This document shows, piece by piece, positions 32,399 through 42,365 of a stretch of 42,365 nucleotides of DNA. The notes beneath the pieces are model-generated. The model had not been told where the DNA came from. It made no database searches and worked only from the letters and a program-made list of their open reading frames with translations. Made by a program: the position numbers and the translations under genes. Position 1 is the stretch's first letter, and the number at the start of each line of letters is the position of its first letter. Source of the DNA: Coprinopsis marcescibilis (taxonomy: Eukaryota > Basidiomycota > Agaricomycetes > Agaricales > Psathyrellaceae); assembly GCA_004369085.1 (NCBI GenBank), contig ML210383.1, forward strand, positions 1-42,365, given 5' to 3'.

Positions 32399-33246
32399 CC
32401 TCGTGCACTCATTTATGGCCCCCGGCCTGGTACGTGTTCATCGTTATCAGTCACCAGAATAAAATAAGCCAAATTGGCGGGGCCTTGAACTCGAAGGCTA
32501 ATGCGAGGCATCGTGCGCGTGTTTAATGTTGAGTGAGTGTTATGTTTTGCAAACCTGAAGTGGCCAATGAGAGCATCACGATCGGGCATTCTCAGCCACG
32601 TTGGTGCCAGTTTGAACGTTGAACGTTGATCCTGCAGCGGTCGGACGTTCGACAATTGCGAATCTTCAAGCTTCATGCATCATCAATCATACACGGTTTC
32701 AATTTCCACCTACGAATCCTTCTCATCAAGGATATCACGAAGACGCGGGGCGGGGGCAAGAAGGGTCAAACTTTCAAGAAGGGGTTTGTGTTCGCTTACC
32801 CCTTCTGAGCTTGTCCTTATCTTATCTCTGTTCCCGCAGGCTCGCATGTGCATGCGCCTCCCGAGTTCGCCCACCCGGATAAATCCTAAACAGCGACGAT
32901 ACTCAGGGCCCCAGTCTCCATAAATGAACGTTCCTCTTGCTTGTTTCAGACTCTTCAACCGCTTTTGGGACTGTCACCCTCGCTGGCCTAGTTTCATTAC
33001 CTGTACACACAGCGTGACTTCGTAAGACTCCGTTTACCTGCGCAGCCTTTATTGCTTGTTTGTTTCTTCGGGGGCCTTATAAACAGCTTGTATTTGGACC
33101 TTTCTTGCTTCAACCCTCTTCACGACAAGCGACTGTATACTCCCTCAGCAACCGGTGCTGGGACCTGCTAAGACCTTCATCCTTGTTCCGTCCCAACGAC
33201 AGATATTGACACGACGACATCGTACCAAGACAAACGTCACTGTAAG
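32399..33246. other. Intergenic and putative promoter of the 34-kb gene
   Basis: No protein-coding gene supported. A TATA-like TTATAAA is at 33077-33083, followed by pyrimidine-rich sequence, consistent with transcription beginning near 33.1 kb and running into the spliced leader described next. Confidence 0.4.
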
Positions 33247-33717
33247 GTATGTTGCATTGAATGGCGTCATGATTGGACTGTCCCTTGTTGACTGGTACAT
33301 ATGAATTTTAGGCTGACTATAGCGTCATTCAAGTAGGCTGACCTGACACCACGCTCGATAGGATAGGGTCTAGATTGGCCGGCACGCAGACGACTGCATT
33401 CCTAGAATCAGACCATTATCGTGAAGTGGGCTACTTCCTCTGAGCTCTCCCCCTTGGTTGACTAACCAACGTTCGCAAAGTCCCGCAACTGTTGTCATTG
33501 ATAATCTCTTGCCTGAGCGACCATTATCCAATAGGTGAGTTTACCTCGCTCTTCTCATCTTCCTCGCCGAACGCTTGGTAACACCCAGCTCCGTTATCTT
33601 TGTACAGCCAGCGTCATCTCATACGCCAGTCCGCCTATTTCAAGAGCAGAGTTGTCAGTTAAGAGTGGGTGATTCGCTCTCCATTTCTCCGGGTATTCTG
33701 CTGACACCACAACATAG
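33247..33717 (+). other. Three candidate introns in the 5' leader of the 34008 gene
   Basis: Good donor-acceptor pairs at 33247-33311 (GTATGT...TTTTAG), 33535-33607 (GTGAGT...TACAG) and 33665-33717 (GTGGGT...CATAG, with a CTGAC branch) lie in non-coding sequence upstream of the ATG at 34008. They suggest a long, multiply spliced 5' UTR beginning after the TATA-like element at 33077. Confidence 0.45.
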
Positions 33718-34007
33718 CATCATCGCCTGTCGCCCAATCCGGACATAGCCCCTAAGCCTTGTTCCGCGTCATTGATCCACCCCGTACCACAATTGGCCGG
33801 TACCACCTTTAACTCGACCTCCCCCGGGCACCTCGATTGGTCCCAACACACCCTCGAATTGACTCTTACCCCAACAACGCAAACTCTCGTCTTCAACACC
33901 AATTACTACTGTATCGCCCTTTCCAACATAATCATCTTCCTAATTCACTTTGATATCCCTGTTTCGCATTAACGACCACCACAAAGACGATAACAACAAA
34001 CGACATT

Positions 34008-34721
34008 ATGCCAGCTTTCAGACATTCGACAACCCCTGCTCCTATTGACACCAAGCCCAGTGCGGCGCCTGCTCCGCCCTCTGAGAGGGAACAGCACGAG
34101 AACCAGGTGCAGTCGCCGCCGTTGTCCCCTCTGCTGCATGTGCGAGAGGACCGGGATGCACTGGCGATGGAGCATGACCGGCAGAAGTACCTCAAGACGA
34201 TAGACCGAGCAAGGAACAAGGCACGCAAGGCCTTTGGGATGGATAAGAAGCGGTCGAACAGTAAGGCACGAGGAGGAGCTGGGACGGGGGGACCCGGCGA
34301 GAACCAGCGACCTCACCATCACCATGGAGCGCAGGAGCGCAGCGTCACTGTCGGGGATGATAAGGAGGTGGACTTTTGGCTACCGTCCTACGGGGGGATC
34401 ACTGTGACGACGCCCCCCGGGTACCCCTTGAGCGTATCCGACAACACTGCCACCAACACCTCTGTGGAGATGAGGTTAGCGGATTTGGTTTATGCTCCGA
34501 ATGCGAGGAAGACGAGAAAGAAGAAGAGCGGGGGGCTTGGGGGAGAGTATGAGGTTGTGCCGAATGTGAGGTCGGTCATTGTGTTGGATGAACACCAGTT
34601 TGTGGTGAGGGACCCTACTGCGGATTTGGATGATGGGGAGGCTTGGGAGTGCATTGAAGATGAGAAGGTTGAGAGGAAGGTTACTTATGCGAGCGTTGCT
34701 GCTGCTGCATTGAACAACTGA
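34008..34721 (+). CDS. Unrecognised single-exon protein, 237 residues
   Basis: No family recognised. The first 60 residues are Pro/Ala/Ser-rich and look disordered. Residues about 50-85 form a basic helix (RQKYLKTIDRARNKARKAFG). A Gly-rich and then His-rich linker (four His) follows. The C-terminal half appears folded: DFWLPSYGGI, PPGYPLSV, RLADLVYAPN, a KTRKKK cluster and VVPNVRSVIVLDEH, and it ends with acidic and then Ala-rich helix. No signal peptide or membrane segment. The coding strand is Gly- and codon-biased like other real genes here, and the ORF spans the whole domain order without introns, which supports it being real. The upstream leader is long and probably spliced. Likely cytosolic or nuclear. 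Confidence 0.7.
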   Translation: MPAFRHSTTPAPIDTKPSAAPAPPSEREQHENQVQSPPLSPLLHVREDRDALAMEHDRQKYLKTIDRARNKARKAFGMDKKRSNSKARGGAGTGGPGENQRPHHHHGAQERSVTVGDDKEVDFWLPSYGGITVTTPPGYPLSVSDNTATNTSVEMRLADLVYAPNARKTRKKKSGGLGGEYEVVPNVRSVIVLDEHQFVVRDPTADLDDGEAWECIEDEKVERKVTYASVAAAALNN

Positions 34722-35643
34722 GCTGGGTGCTCTTGACGGGGTCAGGGATGAGATGGATGGGACTTTTGTTTGGATATTGGATTATTGATGGACGATAGTC
34801 CGTTGCATACCCATTCCTTCGTTCGACGACAGTCCTTTTTGGTGTCTACCTCTTTTCTTTAGCGGATATGGAGAGGTTGTATGAATAGCGAGCGGATCTG
34901 TAGTGTATGATAACTCTAATGTTGATGATTATGACTTGGCTATATCAATGGACCATGGACCGCCATTAGCCAGAGGAGACCGTATACAGACCCATACGGT
35001 CCAACTGGTCCCGCGGAGGTAGATGCTGTTAATAGATTGATCAGAGTCCGGGGTACGCGGAGGAACGGACCACATGTCATTACCTATGTCATCTCGGCCT
35101 GACTCATGGACATAGTTCATCAACACGCTCCTTTAATCGATGTTCCAGGGGAACCCGGTGCCGAATTGCGACCCGGCTTTCGAATATATTATGGCCAATT
35201 GTCACTTGAGAAAGGTCATGACGTTGGAGCATAGCAATATCACATTTGATAAATTTGATTGCGAATTGGGCAGTTGGTCCTCGTTGCATGTGAACTGGGC
35301 GTGGGGTATGAAGCCCGTGCAGGAACGAGAATTGCATCGGGAGCTCTTTTCCTCTACCATCATCTACTCCATCACCCAAGCCTAACCCAAGCATAACGAT
35401 AACCGCGACACCGTCGACTACGCAACTGGAAGTCACAAGAACAAGCAAAGGGGGTGGGCGCTAAGGGCATTGTTACCTTGAACAGGATCTCCATAGCTCC
35501 AGGCCTTGCAAAGTACAAATCCCCATGTCAAACGGCGTTTCTCAGTGATTTCGTCACGATTCTCATACCATTCTTGTCTCTATTCTTTCACGAAACTCTA
35601 CAACGACCCTGAGAACGAACAGTAGTTCGCTCCGACGACCACT
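34722..35643. other. Intergenic between the 34008 gene and the sterol-transfer gene
   Basis: Overlapping open frames on both strands at 35104-35448 have no family resemblance. Probably 3' UTR, promoter and 5' UTR only. Confidence 0.5.
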
Positions 35644-38600
35644 ATGGCCTCCAAATTCCTCAGCAAGTTTGTAAAAGCAGCTACGCCCGCTCCACTAACG
35701 ACTAACGACAATGCCACGACCGAAACGAAAGAATCCAAACGGCACTCGCGCGACCGCTCCGGATCGACCAAGTCGTCGAAATCAGGCAAATCGCGGCCGC
35801 CATCAGAGGACCATTCTTCACCACAACGACCAAGCTTCCAGTTTGGTATCTCTACCCTTTCGCGCGCAGGCTCCAGAAAAGGGACAGTCTCCACTCATTC
35901 GGCTGTCCAAGACGACAATACCAACACTCCTTCAGTTAAAAGTTCAGGTTCACACAGAAAAAGCGAAAGCGCTGGCGCAGCAGGGCCGAACATCCCACCC
36001 GTCCCACCACTTCCAGACTCTCTAAAGGTCGGACAGCCGACGAACGTAGGGAGGTCGAGGAGGAATTCGATCGTTTCCATCTTTGGGAGTGCGGGAAAGA
36101 ATAGGCGGGACAGTGTGCCAGTTGTGACGGTGCAGCCGCCTGCGGACGTATCGACATCGAGGAAGAGAAAGACCAAGGCTGCTGCCGCTGCGGACACACA
36201 CAGCCTTGACAGCCTCGACATTGACATTCCGACTGTCGCTATCGTTGGGAGCCCCAGCATCGAAAGCTTTGCTTCGAACAGCACTCGCCTAGGAGTGACC
36301 ATCATCCCCCCTTCACCACTCATATACTCTGGTAGCTTGTCAGACAGCCCCGGCAACGCACCTTCGGTCAACATCGAAGTCGAGCCTGGGACTCCTGCTG
36401 GCAGTATATCAATTAGCTTGTTCGACGAAGACGACCAAAAGCAAGAGTTTCCTGAGGAGGAACCAGAAGTTGAAGAGCCCGAGGAGCCAGAAGCACCCGG
36501 AGTAACCGTTACATCCACGACAACAACCACAACCACTACAACAGCTACTACTACAACTGCGACTACAAATACCAACGCAGCCACAGCCGCAGCACCGACT
36601 GCGACCGTCCAGAGCACAAGTGCTTCTGTCCTCGTTTCAATATTTGGACGAAGAGCACGGACAGCGTCGATTTCATCAGCGATCGGCGGATTCATAACGG
36701 GTAAATCCGAGCCGACCCAGATCGCAAAGGCGCCTTTGTCGGATACGTCGGCTGGAAATCAACCAGAAGAGTCGCCAGTAACAACACCTACGACTGCAGC
36801 AACAATCAGGCCGTTCAATTTCGGAAACGAACGCAAGGAGACGATCCCACCAGTACCAGACATACCCGTTTCGAGCAAAGCCATGCCTCCATCCAGTCAA
36901 GCTACGCTTACCCCATCTTCCTATGAAGTCCGGAGGAAGAAGTCATCGCGTTCGATGACGAATGTTCCTCCTCCGCTGGACATACCCCAAGATAATGATA
37001 ACTTCCCTTCCGTACCAATACCCATCCGTCATACCCGAGCAGCAACATCACCTCCTGATGCATTTGACAGCGGATTAACAGACCCAACCAGCAATATCGG
37101 AAGCGTGACCATGGCGCCCATAGTTGAGAGTCCAACTGGAATCAAAGCACCAGGTTTACCCACTCCGGCATCCTCCAACGGACCATTGAGGTCCGCTACA
37201 ATGCAGCCCAACTCTGGCAGCAGCTTCCTCTCCCCGCGCAAAGATGACGACGCGGCGTCTATCATCAGCACATCCTCCAAGGTCTCGCCTGAAAAGAAAC
37301 GACCGTGGAAGAGGAGCGCGACGCGGAAGCCGACTGGTTTAGCCGGCGCGATCGCGGCGAGCGGACTTGCGATGGCCAATCCGAGCATGTCTCGGTTTGA
37401 CTCCCAGATCAGTCCCATTATGACGAATGTGTCGAGCAGCAATTCTGGGGATGGACACCAGCCGTATCTGAGCAAGAGTCCTGCGACTAGTGTTGGGGGG
37501 AAGAGTGGGAAGGGTCTTACACCAGTGTCACCGAAATCGCATCGGTCTGGGTCGAGTGGAGGCAGGAGGAGTAGTGGAGGAGGGGGCAAGAGTCCGAGCG
37601 CGAGCCGGGATGGTTTAGCCAGCGCTCCCAGGAGATCTCATCATCGACGGCCTTCACTTTCCGCGTACTCAGATAGCGCGTCCTCGCATGGAGGAGCACT
37701 CAGCACGTCGGGTTTGACGGAGTATTACTCCGGAAACGAAAGCGAAGGGGCGCTCTCACGGATTAGCAGCCGTGGAAGCAGGGGAAGACGGAACTCCAAA
37801 TTGAGGTTGGATGATTCGAGCGGGAGTGAAACAGATAGCGAGGATGAAACCGACTCTAGCGACGACGATAGCAGCGTCGACCTCGACAATCTCGACCTCG
37901 AAGATGATGATATGCCGGTCACTGGGTTCGCTGTGGCCAGCAATAAACGGAATGCAGACTTCCACGAATTGTTCCCAAATATATCGGAGGCCGACTACTT
38001 GATTGAAGGTACAGTCTACAGATGTCGTCCGACAATTGTTTTCAAATTCTGACTGCATCCATAGATTATGGCTGTGCCCTGCAACGAGAAATCCTGATTC
38101 AAGGACGACTGTACATATCTGAAAATCATGTATGCTTCCATGCAAACATCTTTGGTTGGATCACAGACGTAGGTGTTTTTCAATTGGGCTGTCCCCCTAT
38201 TTGTTCCTCCAATCACGACCATCTGATGGCCCTTTCCTAAATAGCTCGCCATTCCCATAGGCGAAATCATTGCGCTGGAGAAGAAGATGACAGCGTTTGT
38301 CATCCCCAACGCCATACAAATCACCACGAGGCAAGCCAAGTACTCGTTCGCTTCTTTCCTCTCGCGCGACACGACCTTCGACGTTATATACAACATCTGG
38401 CGGCTATCAAGGCCAGACGACGTGCAGAGTATCGGGAGCGGTCGCGGATCCTTAGAGGCTGGCACTGGCAGCGGTAGTCTGATCAACGGTGTAGAGGGCG
38501 GCGGCGTTGGTGTTCGAGCTGTTGTAAACATGATGAACGGAGTAGATCCAGCGACGACGGGCAGTAAACCGATTGTGAGGAAGGCGACAACGTGTGCTTG

Positions 38601-40077
38601 TGGACGAGAAGGAAAACATTATTCCGAGACCGCCCTTGAGGCCGTGTTCCCTGGTTCTCCGGAGAAGATACACAACCTCATATTCGCCAGTGGGTTCATT
38701 AAAGACTTTTTAGTTGTCGATCAAAAGTTACTTGGTGCGTCGACGTTGCTCTTGGCTTGCCCGCTGGCGCATATATGCTGACTTCCTGTTGCTTGGTATT
38801 ACAGAAATCCAAATGTCGGATTGGATGCCAGTACCGAACGATCCAAAGCTGTTGACAAGGAACATGTCGTATATCAAGCCGCTATATGCGTCCATGGGGC
38901 CGAAACAAACGAAATGCGAGATTAGGGATGAGACAGAGCACATCGACTTCGATGAATACGTGTCAACGCTTACAACTACGAGGACTCCGGACGTGCCAAG
39001 TGGAGGAGTGTTTTCAGTCAAGACCCGGACGTGCATCACCTGGGCGAGCCCGGTTACGACAAAGGTGCGCGTGACGACGCAGGTTGAATGGACAGGACGG
39101 AGTTTCATCAAAGGTACGTCAAGAAACTTTTCATCACGTCGTCTTTTTCCCTGGTTAGTCTGCTTCCGAGGCTGACTTTGGACTGTTTTATTTGATAACT
39201 AGGCATTATCGAGCGTTCCGCGATAGACGGGCAGAAGACTTTCCATGGCGATTTGGAGAAGGCGATGAGGAATTATATTCAGGAGCATAAGAGCGAGTTT
39301 GTACCGGAGGGTGTAGATGTCGAGGCGTCGTTGGCTGCACCGCCGGCTTTGGAGACCAACGCAGCTGCTATCGCGGAAATCAAGGACGGCAAGGCTGCGC
39401 AGTTTGGCGTCTCGGAAGAGGAACGCAACAAGCAACGGGAGCATGAGCGTAACCGCCGTGCGTTCCAGTGGGCGTGGGATACGGTCGAGGGCGCATTCGA
39501 TGTTGCGAAGCGGTCTATTGACGGCGCATTGGAGCTCGTGCGGGATGCATGGGACCAGTCGTCGAGTACGACCATCCTCTACTTTGTGATTGTGATACTG
39601 GTTGTTAGCAACCTGTATACAATGGTGAAGATGGGGAAGAAGGAGGAGCTCGGGAGGAGAAAAGAGATGATGAAGGCGGAGGAGAGGGAGAGGTGGGTGC
39701 AGAGTGTGGTCATGACTTTGTGGGATGAGCTTGCGAGCGGGAAGAAGGACACGTTCGCGTTGAGGGATGCTGCAAGTGAGAAGGGTGGGCCTGCAAGGTT
39801 ACAGCCGCAGAAACCGAGGGAGGAGCAGTCCCCTGATTTCTCGATTTTGGTGCTTCCCTCGACGCCTGCGACTTTGGTGCCCTCGACGGTGTCGGTGCTT
39901 GATATTGTTGCGACTCCTTTACCTGTCCCGATCGTCGGGACTGTTGCATGGAAAGAAGAGTTGGCGCAGCTGCAGGAGACGCTGAGGGTGGTTGAGGAGA
40001 GGGTGATAGCTATTAGAGCTAGTATAGCTGAGCTGGAGAACCAGGACCAAAATCAAAACCTTAACCAGCTGGATTAG
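35644..40077 (+). CDS. GRAM-VASt-TM protein, LAM/Aster-type sterol transporter
   Basis: Members of this family sit in the ER at membrane contact sites and move sterols from the plasma membrane. Exons 35644-38008, 38065-38168, 38245-38734, 38805-39113 and 39203-40077 sum to 4143 nt, 1380 residues. Residues 1 to about 765 are disordered, Ser/Thr/Pro-rich, with a near-pure Thr/Ala tract (36515-36600) and late acidic runs. The GRAM domain is at about 768-870 (FHELFPNI, GRLYISENHVCFHANIFGW). The VASt domain is at about 940-1120 (EAVFPGSPEKIHNLIF, DWMPVP, CEIRDET, VEWTGRSFIKG). One C-terminal membrane helix lies at about 1212-1231 (ILYFVIVILVVSNLY), then a coiled coil. The order matches yeast Ysp1/Lam1-type proteins; the N-terminal region is longer than in most. 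Confidence 0.92.
36515..36606 (+). repeat. Thr/Ala codon repeat inside the sterol-transporter gene
   Basis: Imperfect ACN triplet run (ACA, ACG, ACT, ACC) interspersed with GCN, coding Thr-Thr-Ala patterns. The mixed codons argue against recent slippage of a single triplet, but the tract is a likely length-variable site. Confidence 0.7.
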
Positions 40078-40855
40078 CGGACTCGTTTCTCGTTTCTTTA
40101 TCATTCCATAGAACATTCTGCCTATACTGTACAAATTAGTTGTTGGTTTTGCTTGTGGATACATTGGGATTTTAATTACTCTTATTCTTTATGTACCTCT
40201 CTTTTTGGTACCACCGTTTCAAATACAAACCAATTTACAGTTCACGCGTACGGGAGCTATTTGGGTCTTGTTCCCCAATAATTCATTGAAATGAGGGCAC
40301 TTTATCACGCCTCACGTAAACGGAAGGTCCGCGAAAGCATTTGGTTCCCCCTCGTTCTGATGGACGCCAAAGACGTTCGTTTATTCAATAAAACTCTATG
40401 TTGGTAGTACAAAGGGCTTGCCTCAACAAGTCCTCGGAGGTAGATATGGGCATGCGGCGGGAGGGGAAAGCAAAGGAAGGCTAACAAATATAGGTTTCGC
40501 ACAAAACAACAATATCAAGGGAGGGGAAATGGAGTTGCAGAGGATGTCTAGTCGATTGTTGTGGGTGGGTGCACATTATTCAAAGCACAGCCTGTTACAG
40601 TGATAGGTAAGATATCGCAAGAAAGGCATTGTAGGGGGGCGGGAAAGAGTTCGAGCGATGGTATCATGCTGAAGAGGATATCGATGTTTGTTTAAGACAG
40701 TTGTGTGAAGAAGAGGATAATAGCTGCAGTGACGTGTCGAATTACATGGTGTTGAACGCGTCGCCCGGCGTAGATGGGCGCCACGTATTAGGCATTATTG
40801 TTGGTTGGCATATTTTCGTTGACCGGATGGTCCCCCCAGCGCACTAGCCCCAGCA
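40078..40855. other. Tail-to-tail intergenic of the sterol transporter and homeobox genes
   Basis: Convergent 3' regions. No gene seen; short frames are unsupported. Confidence 0.5.
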
Positions 40856-41934
40856 TCAGCGGCGACCGCCTAGCCCACAAAGAGCTAGTGCGGCTTTCAT
40901 CATGGCATCGTCTTCGTCGTCGACAATGGCCGGACGTTGACTGAATGAGGAATGATGTGCCAGCTGTTTTTTCACACCTGCGCCAGGGTGAGGCTCCCAT
41001 CTGTAATCCTCCCGTCCCCAGGTGCTCGGAGGGGTGATTGCCTCCTCCGCCTCGTCATCTGTGCTGTCGAGGTCCATGGGCGCTCCCTTGGGTGTCACGT
41101 CGGGGTGGAAGCTGGCCTCGGGTTTCTGCCTGTGCACTGTCCTGCTCCGGATTGTAGCTGATGACGAGGCACTGATCGACGGCGGGGGATGGACAGAAGA
41201 AAAGCTCGAGTTGGAGTAGACACTGTATTTGGGGAGGCACTGGTCCTTGTCTTGAACACGAGCTGCAGCACAGGCCCATTCGAGTGTCCGTTTCGACCGC
41301 GAGTTTTTGGTAAAGTCGAGGTATTCAGAGCCAGAGGACGCTGGGCTAGGGGGGACTAGCGGAGATGATGGCATGTGGTCCCAGATGGCTCCGGAACCAT
41401 GGTTGCTAGCTGCTGCTTGGCGGCGTGGTGTCCGGGGAGAGTGGTGGTTGCGCATCTCAGTTCGTGTGGCGATACGGTCGAGGGATGGGCGCGCGCCCAG
41501 TGACGACACGCTCTTAGACGAGCTCACAGTGCTCGTTGGCGACACAGTGCGGCCGCTGCTTTCCTTGCTCGCGGCGGTCTTGCGCTCTGTTTGGCGCTTA
41601 TTCTGGAACCATATCGTCACAGATTTGATTTCCCTAATGACCGGAAATATACCAAAAGTTGGTGTAAAGGACGATATTATTAGGAATTGGATATGAGAAC
41701 GGGATGAAAAGATGAAAAGACGCACATTTGGCCAGCTTTTGCTACTGATTCACGTTCCTCACGCGAGGGGTGGGAAGTCTGGTGGAACAAATTTTCGAGC
41801 ATGGTGAGCTGGGTGTTTGTGAAGCGCTTCCGTGTCCGACGCGAGGCATTGGCGGAGGTTGCGGCAATGTCGTCGCACGACGAGAAACTGGTCGAGCTCG
41901 ACGTGCGAGACAACGAGGGAGGAAGGTTCTGCAT
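40856..41934 (-). CDS. Homeodomain transcription factor
   Basis: Exons 41934-41726 and 41633-40856 (minus) give 328 residues. The homeodomain lies at about 31-90, with RRTRKRF at its N-terminal arm and VTIWFQNKRQTERK in helix 3 (WFQNKR at 78-83), the DNA-contacting helix. The intron (92 bp) falls inside the homeodomain at codon 70 (AT|G), as in related mushroom genes. The rest is Ser/Thr/Pro-rich with no second domain, plus a short acidic segment (DDEDDAMMKAALALCGL) at the end that could serve as an activation or protein-contact helix. The loop and helix pattern is of the typical 60-residue class, not the TALE-type HD1 of the A mating-type locus. Mushroom relatives include developmental regulators of fruiting. 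The exact subfamily cannot be fixed here. Confidence 0.92.
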
Positions 41935-41993
41935 GGAAGTGGCGGGGGGAGTGTTAATTGGGGGAAGGGGGAAATGATTAAGACGCGAGGCTG

Positions 41994-42001
41994 ATATTTA
42001 T
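41994..42001 (-). promoter_or_regulatory. TATA-like element of the homeobox gene
   Basis: ATAAATAT on the minus strand about 60 bp upstream of the ATG at 41934. Modest match only. Confidence 0.35.
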
Positions 42002-42365
42002 GTCAAATCATTCCATCCAACGTTGATGCCAGCCAAATTAAACACACGGGAGTAGGCGCGTCCAACTTTGTCACGTGGAGCGCGCCGCTCCCACGCTCCC
42101 AAAATTTTCCTCCTCTTGAACCGCTACTTACATCTTCTGCCTCTTGCCATCTTGTCGTATACACTGCCGCCGCCATATCTACATGGTCTGGGGCCACCTA
42201 GTGGCTACAGGCAGGCTTTTAATGCTCTGAGCCACTTGACGCGTCTCAACAATTTTCAATTGCGACGCGTGTGTCGGAATCAATGTCATGCCATGCGCAC
42301 TGATATCTTCTTGTGATTTTGCCGAACTGGAAAGCCCCTAATGGAAGTCGGCTATTCAGGGATAC
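42002..42365. other. Homeobox promoter region to the window end
   Basis: No gene supported in the last 360 bp. Short frames on both strands show no family resemblance. Confidence 0.5.

Noticed and set aside
35895..36695. Minus-strand 266-codon frame
   Set aside because: It is the antisense shadow of the Ser/Thr-rich first exon of the sterol transporter; its Val-rich runs mirror Thr codons.
1..42365. CRISPR arrays, bacterial operons, tRNA or rRNA genes
   Set aside because: The sequence is eukaryotic with spliceosomal introns; I saw no array of regular repeats and no convincing tRNA B-box with a foldable cloverleaf by eye.

Overview
The window is nuclear DNA of a filamentous basidiomycete, most likely an Agaricomycete (mushroom-type fungus). 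The genes are split by many short GT-AG introns of about 45-110 bp, branch-point motifs such as CTAAC and CTGAC are visible, genes lie close together on both strands, and several proteins belong to families typical of Agaricomycetes. I placed splice sites by hand. Where the summed exons divide evenly by three and paralogues agree, I treat the model as good.

Layout. 1-1.6 kb: 3' end of an integrase-core (transposon-derived) gene and an F-box/LRR-like gene of uncertain integrity. 2.2-3.0 kb: intronless seven-finger zinc-finger protein. 4.2-6.5 kb: FIP1, a pre-mRNA polyadenylation factor whose start codon is built by splicing. 6.8-11.4 kb (minus) and 13.5-17.4 kb (plus): two eukaryotic RNA-dependent RNA polymerases (QDE-1/RDR family) pointing away from each other, with centrin (CDC31) between them at 11.9-12.5 kb. 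17.8-20.6 kb: an 857-residue protein of unknown function. 22.8-24.2 and 25.4-26.7 kb: tandem paralogous seven-membrane-segment proteins. 27.3-28.0 kb: a small, very acidic protein. 30.1-31.3 kb: a secreted M43-type metalloprotease. 31.7-32.4 kb: a doubtful minus-strand reading frame. 34.0-34.7 kb: an unrecognised single-exon gene behind a multi-intron 5' leader. 35.6-40.1 kb: a GRAM-VASt-transmembrane protein of the LAM/Aster sterol-transfer family. 40.9-41.9 kb (minus): a homeodomain transcription factor.

The centre of interest is the RdRP pair. Both copies keep the catalytic DMDGD motif, and in both it is carried by a 12-nt microexon. The exon series 100, 174, 100, 12 and 289 nt is identical in both, so they descend from one gene after its intron pattern was set and now lie in inverted orientation around centrin. 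Such polymerases make double-stranded RNA for quelling-type silencing. The remaining genes are mostly housekeeping or lineage-specific and do not form an evident biosynthetic cluster.
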